Assembly (NCBI GenBank): GCA_029204225.1
Contig: CM055094.1
Span: 31,979,841 to 32,043,840 of the forward strand
DNA length: 64,000 nucleotides
From: Diphasiastrum complanatum
Lineage: Eukaryota > Streptophyta > Lycopodiopsida > Lycopodiales > Lycopodiaceae
Direction: 5' to 3'
Of this stretch, positions 57,525 through 64,000 are shown piece after piece. Each line of letters starts with the position of its first letter. Position 1 is the stretch's first letter. The translations under genes were made by a program, and so were the position numbers. Under the pieces are notes generated by a model, which ran no database searches, was not told where the DNA came from, and saw nothing but the letters and a program-made list of their open reading frames with translations.

Positions 57525-58796
57525 TTTCAAGGCTTGACTAGACTCAAAATAACAATGTTCCAATCTACATAAGTAACCCTGCTTCTTGCCGAGTGCAAGG
57601 ATCTTATTACTCCTATCAATAATTTTTGCATTGAACAAATTTAAATTCTATCTTATGACCTAAATTTGTTATTCTACTTACTAATAACAGATTTGTAGAG
57701 AGATTAGGAACATATAAGACCTTTGATAGAAGTTTGAATTGATTATGCTGGAATCACAATCTTATAGTACCTTCACCTTCAATAGTGTGAGTACTATTGT
57801 TACCAAGATGAACGAATTTCCTCGTGTTGTACGGTGTGTAGAAGTTGAAAATCTCACGTTGATTGGTCATGTGTTGAGTTGCTCCAGAATCAAGAAACCA
57901 TGAATCATCCAAAAATACACTTTGTTCTTTGACCATGAATGCGCCTTTGTCCACTTCGACCTAGGGAGATGATGAAACTGTGTTTTTTGTTGATCAGGTT
58001 GCTTGGCTGCATTCTTTGCTTGGAGAATTCGGCAATCCTTGATCTCATGGTTATTGTGCTTTCAATACCTACAAAACGTCTTCTTCTTCGACTGTGGATT
58101 TGATGATTGTATTTGAATTTGAGTCAGCTTCTGATTCGTTGCAGCCTTCTTGGAGCTTTTCTGCTTCTGTTGCTTAGAGCCTTTGTTGACATATAGAGCC
58201 TGAGAGGAGGAAGTAGACAAAGTGTCTTGACTTCTTCTATTGTCTTATTGCAGCAACATAGTGATAACTCTAGTAAGAGTTAAATCTGAGTGTGTCGATA
58301 TGCTCATCACCCAGTTCTCATATGTAGAGGGCAAGCTTGAAAGTAATGTCATAATTGCGTTTTGATCGTCTATGACTGATCCGACAGCGGCCATCTGTTG
58401 CAAGAGGTCCTTAAACTGGTTAATGTGACTCTGAAGAAAACCACCATTAGACATCTTGAATGTGAAGAATTTCCTTCGTAGATGTAACTTAGTAGTTATG
58501 TCCCTCACGTCATATAGTGAGTTCAGGATGTCCCAAACGTCTTTTGAGGTTTTAGCTTCAGCTATATGTCAAATCTGTGTATCTGATATATTGAGGATAA
58601 TAAGCACAAAAGTTTTACCATCTTTCGATTTTCACTTTGAGCCTTCTGTGTCGTCTTCAGGTTTTACTTCTGTACCTGTAACAACATCTCATAACTCGTT
58701 GGCAATTAGCAAGGTCTTCATCTTAAATTTCCACAAATGATAATTGGATCCATTTAGCTTGTCTGCAATAAGACCAACTTTACTTTGAGAATCCAT
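57525..58796 (-). pseudogene. Copia gag-protease fragment, opposite strand
   Basis: Gag starts at the ATG 58796 (MDSQSKVG, then NGSNYHLWKFKMKTLL). The best frames are 58508-58245 (TKLHLRRKFFTFKMSNGG, LQQMAAVGSVIDDQNAIM, LTRVITMLLQ) and 57954-57754 with the protease active site (DDSWFLDSGATQHMT, KFVHLGNNSTHTIEGEG). A degenerate zinc knuckle lies between them near 58040. Homology stops near 57525, before integrase. It is a truncated, inverted relative of 51713-53000, together forming an inverted repeat about 5 kb apart. Confidence 0.9.
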
Positions 58797-58864
58797 CTGG
58801 AACTTAGTCTGTCGATTGTATTGATGACACTAAGATGTAGTGATGCCAACAACAGGAAATCAAT

Positions 58865-58876
58865 TCTCTGATACTA
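58865..58876 (-). other. Degenerate primer binding site, tRNA-Met type
   Basis: The - strand reads TAGTATCAGAGA, two mismatches from the canonical site, about 70 bp upstream of the gag ATG. The LTR expected to its right is cut by a + strand copia fragment starting near 58945. Confidence 0.65.
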
Positions 58877-58944
58877 AAACGATGAAAGGAACTGAAGAAT
58901 ATGATATTTATTTGATATCACAAAAGATATCAAGTATTAGAGCT

Positions 58945-59225
58945 TTCGCTCTATTCATTCCAACGACTCCTATTACCATCGATAGGCCTCAACCTGCGAT
59001 TGTTCCAACAACAATCGAAGATACCCATGTTGCACAACAAAGAGAATCATCATCTCAACAACTGACTATTGTTCTAAGGTCTGCTCGACATCGATAAGAG
59101 CCTAATCCTTATATCCCTCAGACATTCATCAATTATGATGAACCTGTCTTAGTATCAAAAGCATTGTTGAGCTCGAATGCAAACAACTGGCGTACTTCCA
59201 TGATCTTGCCTATTGTAGTGTCGTC
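58945..59225 (+). pseudogene. Copia integrase-reverse transcriptase linker fragment
   Basis: Reads PTTPITIDRPQPAIVPTTIE, LRSARHR, then after a stop EPNPYIPQTFINYDEPVLVS and ALLSSNANNWR. The R-S-x-R-x-R-x-P pattern followed by a segment leading to A-NW-A/T is the linker before copia reverse transcriptase. Only about 90 codons remain. Confidence 0.6.
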
Positions 59226-59358
59226 AATGTAGCATAGAGGTTCGTCGTTGGGAGCGGCAACCTCGCCTTCACCTACATAGCAAGAAGAGAAAGAGAAAAG
59301 TTCCAAGTAGCGAGAGGTTTGGGAGGCCCAAACATCTTCCCCAAACTATTCGGTTGCT

Positions 59359-59480
<122 letters not shown>

Positions 59481-59702
59481 TCTAATGTCGTTTTAGAGTT
59501 TTAAGCCCCAAGTCTCTTATTCCTAGAAATTACAACTTGCTACTTGTGCTCATTGGGTTGGGCTTACACACGCGGGCGCCGGTGCCCTTGCACTTATTAT
59601 TCTATTGTACACTTTATTGTGGCAGGGCCCACTAGGTAAGGCTTGCCCAATAATACTTTAAGTGGTGGGACCCACTTGTTTATTATTGTGCAGAAAATAG
59701 TG

Positions 59703-60090
59703 ATTAAACATCTACAACTAATCACGAATTACAAGAGTGGCAGATTAGCCACGACCTAGAGCGTATCTGTTGATGTCATGATATCAGATCAGATATCTGT
59801 ACTTCTTGGTACTTGCATGATCTTGCTGGTCCTTTTTGGAGCGTGAGGGTAAAAAAGAGTGTCGCGACAATTTTCGTGTCGTTTTGTGCCTTTTGACTTT
59901 CGCGTCGTCTGACTTTCTCCCCCTGTAGTTCGAAAAATTCTCTTTCGCGAATTTTTCTTGTTCGTGTCTTTTCACCATGGTGTTCGCGAACATTTTTGCT
60001 TCGTGCCTTTTGACTTTCGCGTTCACGAACATTTTCGTCAGAGCGAGGGCTGAGAGCTAGCAAAGCTTTGGTAATAGAAATGTTTTGTTT
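59703..60090 (+). repeat. Direct repeat, second copy, with TTCGCGAA motifs
   Basis: Counterpart of 57266-57505, longer by about 150 bp because of inserted TTCGCG-rich sequence (TTTCGCGTCGTC, CTTTCGCGAATTTT, TGTTCGCGAACATTT, CTTTCGCGTTCACG). The inserted part contains two copies of GTGCCTTTTGACTTTCGCGT. Confidence 0.8.
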
Positions 60091-60156
60091 ATTCAGATGT
60101 CGTGATTAGCACTTTTGCAATATCTGTAGAAAATTTTCTTGCACGATCCACCATGC

Positions 60157-60798
60157 TTACCTTGAGTGTGAGGCTTCTGCTGTTGCTGCTGCATTTGATT
60201 CTTGCCTAGTCTTTCTCCGCATTTCTTCTTGAAGAAGATGACTGATCACCTTTTGAAGAGTGAGGTCAGGTTGTGTGGACATCATCACCACAAAGTGCTC
60301 ATAGGACTTTGGAAGAGAAGAAAGCAAGGTCATAACGGCATCATCATCTTGAATAGAACATCCTACAGCTGATAACTGATCTAACAGGGACTTCAAGTTG
60401 TTGATGTGAGAAGTGATGGCAGTAGAATCAGACACGCTAAGAGTAAAGAACTTCCCTCTAAGATGTAATCTCGTGGTCACATCGTGAGTCTCGTAAAGAC
60501 TTGATAACAAGTCCAGTGCTTCCTTAGAGGTTTTGCACGTGGTAACGTGAGATATTTGGGAGTCGGCCAAATTGAGTGTGATACATGCTAGGGCCTTCTG
60601 ATCTTTGATCCTCTAGGCCTTTGCTTGATCACCATCTTCTGGTTTCAGGTCTGCACCTTCTACTACATCCCAAAAATCTCTATCTATCAACATTATTCTA
60701 AGTTTTAACTTCCAAATGTAGAAGTTAGAACCATTGAACTTGTCAATGACTCTAGCTTCACTGAGTGATGAAGATGAAGAGCTACCTATATGAGACAT
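60157..60798 (-). pseudogene. Copia gag, 5' end of a truncated element
   Basis: ATG at 60798 gives MSHIGSSSSSSLSEARVIDK, then FNGSNFYIWKLKLRIML. One in-frame stop separates it from KALACITLNLADSQISHVTT, DLLSSLYETHDVTTRLHLRG, LLDQLSAVGCSIQDDDAVMT and LLSSLPKSYEHFVVMMSTQP, ending after QEEMRRKTRQE. This is the UBN2-type gag core of copia elements. A few bases beyond, a piece of zinc knuckle may follow before homology ends near 60100. The family is related to, but distinct from, the 51713 copy. Primer site and LTR lie directly upstream. Confidence 0.9.
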
Positions 60799-60850
60799 GA
60801 TAACAGTATACAAATAAAACAAACTTAATCTCTCGCTTTATTTGAACTAT

Positions 60851-60862
60851 GCTCTGATACCA
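60851..60862 (-). other. Primer binding site, initiator tRNA-Met
   Basis: The - strand reads TGGTATCAGAGC, a canonical 12-base site, 53 bp upstream of the gag ATG and three bases from the LTR edge. Confidence 0.95.
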
Positions 60863-60865
60863 ATC

Positions 60866-62209
60866 TGATGGGGCAAGGGAGATAGAAAAACGTGAACGGA
60901 GAAGAGAGCAGGAATATTGCAGAACAGCTCTCCCGTTCTAATCAGCTGCTAAATGCAAACACAGTCTAATAGACAACTTATGCTAAATGTAATCACAACT
61001 TTAAGTGTTCTGATTGCCCAACAGGATCTTAAAATTAATTCATACTCTCTGAAACAAAAGTACAGTCCACCGAAGAGATTAGAGATGGTTTGCATGTGGT
61101 ACTACTGAAAGCAGTATGATAACGCGCGTTCCTCAGGCGTAAAAAATAGCCATCGTCTGATCAGAAACTGAGGAGTCGTAGACGTGTCCGTGTTTTGATC
61201 AAAGTGAGTAAACAAGGGCGATCAAACAACAATGAAAGTGCATTCAATCACAACAAGCATTCATCTACGTTATACACAGATAAAAATAAACTGCTGCTAC
61301 ATTACACTGAAGCACAATACAAAATAGCAATTACAACAAAAAATGGCAGCGGAATTGGGAGGCTCAAATAATGTGTCTCATGGATGGAGCAACCCGTAAT
61401 GTGTGTTTGGATGAGCTATTTATAGACTTCATCCGTGTATTAATTACATTCAATGCTTGTCACCTAATTAGGAAAGCCATTGTACTTGGAAGTATATGGC
61501 TTCTGTGACAATTGTACACAGTATTTATGGTCAATAATTCAGCATCGTTGACGTGGACGAGGTCGTCGTTGGAACGTTCCTCATTTATTTTAGACGACCT
61601 TCGAGATTTCTCTCTCTCTTCGCATTTTTCTCAAAGAGCCGAAGTTGTGTTTTAAAAAAAAACGATGGTGTCTTCAAAACAGTTTAACGCATGAAAAATA
61701 GATGACCTTTGGGATTTTCTTTTTAGTCGCATTTTTTGCAAAGAGCCGAAGGTGCATTTAGAAACAATTAAAGTTTTGAACTATGCAAATGTCGCATTTC
61801 GGGAAAATGCGAAAATGCCGAAGCTGTTGGAAAACATAGTGTATTTCTGCAAATTGTTGAAAAAGATAATGTATTTCTGCAGACTTGTTCTAAATGCAAG
61901 TTTTGTGGAAGTCCTTGAAGATGGCCAAGTCTTCAATGACTTCAAGTTATTAAACTTGACATCTGAACTTTGAAATTATAACAGGATTGGTTACCCTTTG
62001 CTGGAGATCAGTCGGAAGCCCGTTTTAAGCGTTCTTCAAATAGATTGGTTGTCTAAGTTTGTGATTCCTGCAGGTATCAGATGAGCAGACGTAGAACCAA
62101 AGTCGGTTCCACCTGATCCTAGATCAATGATCAATAAACATGCAGGAAGAATCATGAAATAGAAATTAGTCATTCACCAAGGAGGCAACTGTGGGCTTAA
62201 TTTCCAACA
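60866..62209 (-). repeat. 5' LTR of the copia element (1344 bp)
   Basis: On the - strand it starts TGTTGGAAATTAAGCCCACA at 62209, a typical copia LTR start, and ends CCCCATCA at 60866, next to the primer site. A TATA box (TCTATAAATAGCTC on -) lies at about 61424-61437, so transcription would start near 61400. Both edges fit the TG-CA rule. The 3' LTR is not in the window. Confidence 0.75.
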
Positions 62210-64000
62210 ACATGAATTCAGACGTGTGGATTTCAATGTGCATCAAAATTTACATACAACCAAGCTAGAATTTGCTATTTTTCAAATATTTTGTTATCAA
62301 TTACATCTTTTGATTTTTTGAACATTTTTGTCCTCCAGCCCACCTAACTATGAAAATTCTAGATGTGAACTTGATAATCCACATCTTTCCTTGTCATAAG
62401 AGATTTCTAATCTACAAAATTTTGCTATGGTTTTAATTAAGTTGTCTTATTAGAATTGTAGGTAAGTTACATATCCATTTCTATCAACATCCAAAAGCAT
62501 TAGACATAGTAGAAATTGTAGAGATATTTCTTGAGAATGATAATTAGAAACATTTATGCCTTTGAATTGACATGATCCAACTTGCAAAGAGGCCAGCCCA
62601 TGATATTGAGACAAAGTTAGGTTAATAAACATGTTAGGTACATCTAAGAAGCCAAAAGTTTGCATGGAGCAATGCTATTTAGGTCTATTTATATTTTGGT
62701 GTGCTTTCATGGATAACTTAATCAAAGTAAAGACAATTGATAAATCTTATGTATTATTTGTTGCAACATGTAATAGACTACTTCTTTACCCTCACATTTG
62801 AGACAAAATTGCTTCGTTTACTTATGCATGAGAAATGAGGTAGAAGAAAAAGCAAATGTCCAAAAAAAAAAAAATGGCAAATACAATGTTGGTGATTCAA
62901 CACAAAATCTTAAGCAATAGATGGGTTAGATGCAATTTTAGATACATGAAGTTTTGGTTCTTCATCTACACCAAATAAAAAAACGAAATACTGTGAAACA
63001 TACGAACATTTTGTTTTTGATGTCCATAGTTCACACTCCTAGTAGTTTGGCAGTGTAGTCTTTAATTTAAAGTTTTGCAGTAGTTTTTGCCATTGCTTGG
63101 ACTTGTATATATAGACATGTTCAATCTTGAACATAAAGTAACACTTTGCTCTTCTAACACTATGTTTTGTATGAAAGTGTTTTGAAGAATCACAAACATC
63201 ACATTCAAACATCCAAAAATATTGCCCTCCAATGAGTGGTGGTGGTGGTGAAGTTGTCCTTTTTCTACTTGAGTTGAGGGATTTAACTCCAATGGGCAAT
63301 ACAAAAGAGGACATACAAGAAAAACAAAAATCACGAAATTACTTCACTTACAAAATTGGACATGTCTCTCCTAAAATTATGACTACTTTCATCTAATTGA
63401 GGTTGGGAATTAGGCTCCAATCAACAATACAAACGAGAAATACTCAAAATTTTGACAACCATAAATCAAAGTAGATTTCATTGTAGAGTTTTGTCAAATA
63501 TAAAATAAAATTGTAAGGTTGTCAAGACAAATTCTTAATCATAATACACGTCATATAGAACCTCAATTTGAAAAATATACTTATAGTTACATGATAGCAA
63601 GGTCTACTACTATATAAAAATCCTAAATGGAATCTACTAAAAAATGTGTCAATTTGTTTTTGTAAATGCGATTGTTAAGTCTTAGTTATTGTTTTCCACG
63701 TAAGTATAGATGCATGCAAGCAAAGTTGCATCATACGCAAACCAAACTAGTCATATGCATGGACAAGAAGAACTAAATATAACAAAAGTATGCATGCATG
63801 CCCCTGTTAACATGTGTGACCAAGAGCAATCCAATTGACATTTTCTAATTATGAAGCCATTTAAATGTGTCAAAGAAAATGTAAACTTTTGACGTGAGAA
63901 TGTGGGGCAAGCTAATATATTGATATTATTGTGAATAAATCATTGAGTATTGGTGTTAGAGACTCGAATGCAAAATTTACATAGCTAAAAATTGGATTAA
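62210..64000. other. AT-rich intergenic DNA
   Basis: No gene, LTR edge or repeat pair recognised. ATGCATGC-type stretches occur near 63710 and 63790. Confidence 0.5.

Overview
The window looks like nuclear DNA of a land plant with a large, repeat-rich genome. The evidence is plant-type Ty1/copia and Ty3/gypsy retrotransposons with their usual tRNA primer sites, a plant SYP1-class syntaxin, an aldo-keto reductase with a long intron, and very long dinucleotide microsatellites. Nothing is prokaryotic. I cannot fix the species. The intronless syntaxin and the element mix would suit a fern, lycophyte or bryophyte, but that is inference. Only two host genes are recognisable: the 3' half of an aldo-keto reductase (two exons, 1612-1866 and 3054-3299, + strand) and one complete syntaxin (48591-49487, - strand).

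Layout. 1-840: 3' end of a decayed copia element. 1612-3299: aldo-keto reductase. 5196-6836: decayed chromodomain-type gypsy integrase with its 3' LTR. 6838-14660: a nest of older gypsy pieces, including one family present twice (6838-9440 and 12307-13345, with a probable tRNA-Gly primer site at 7700) and an opposing gag on the - strand (14592-13345) with its own primer site and LTR. 15556-26766: an imperfect palindrome of about 11 kb. Two inverted copies of a decayed, CACTA-like or unclassified element face each other around a GATCCG-rich centre, and each arm carries an insertion of about 3 kb. 27540-28830: degenerate tandem repeat with a unit of about 530 bp. 31096-32495: giant CT/CA/GA microsatellite block, a short duplication and a telomere-like seven-base repeat array. 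34802-36546: pieces of two more copia elements.

36743-42903 holds one complete, young copia element on the - strand: two 682-bp LTRs with two differences, a perfect 5-bp target duplication (AAAAG), a tRNA-Met-type primer site, a purine tract and an uninterrupted 1323-codon polyprotein. 42952-43031: an 80-bp alternating purine-pyrimidine tract. 43876-47700: decayed copia and gypsy fragments. 51510-62209: several copies of related copia families on both strands, including a nearly complete but broken one (51713-55617, + strand) and a 5' LTR, primer site and gag (62209-60157, - strand).

Apart from the young copia element, which carries all parts needed for its own copying, the elements are broken and cannot act autonomously. 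The host genes show no functional link to each other. The most unusual architecture is the large palindrome. If transcribed through, it would give double-stranded RNA, and its two arms still share a degraded coding segment I cannot assign.
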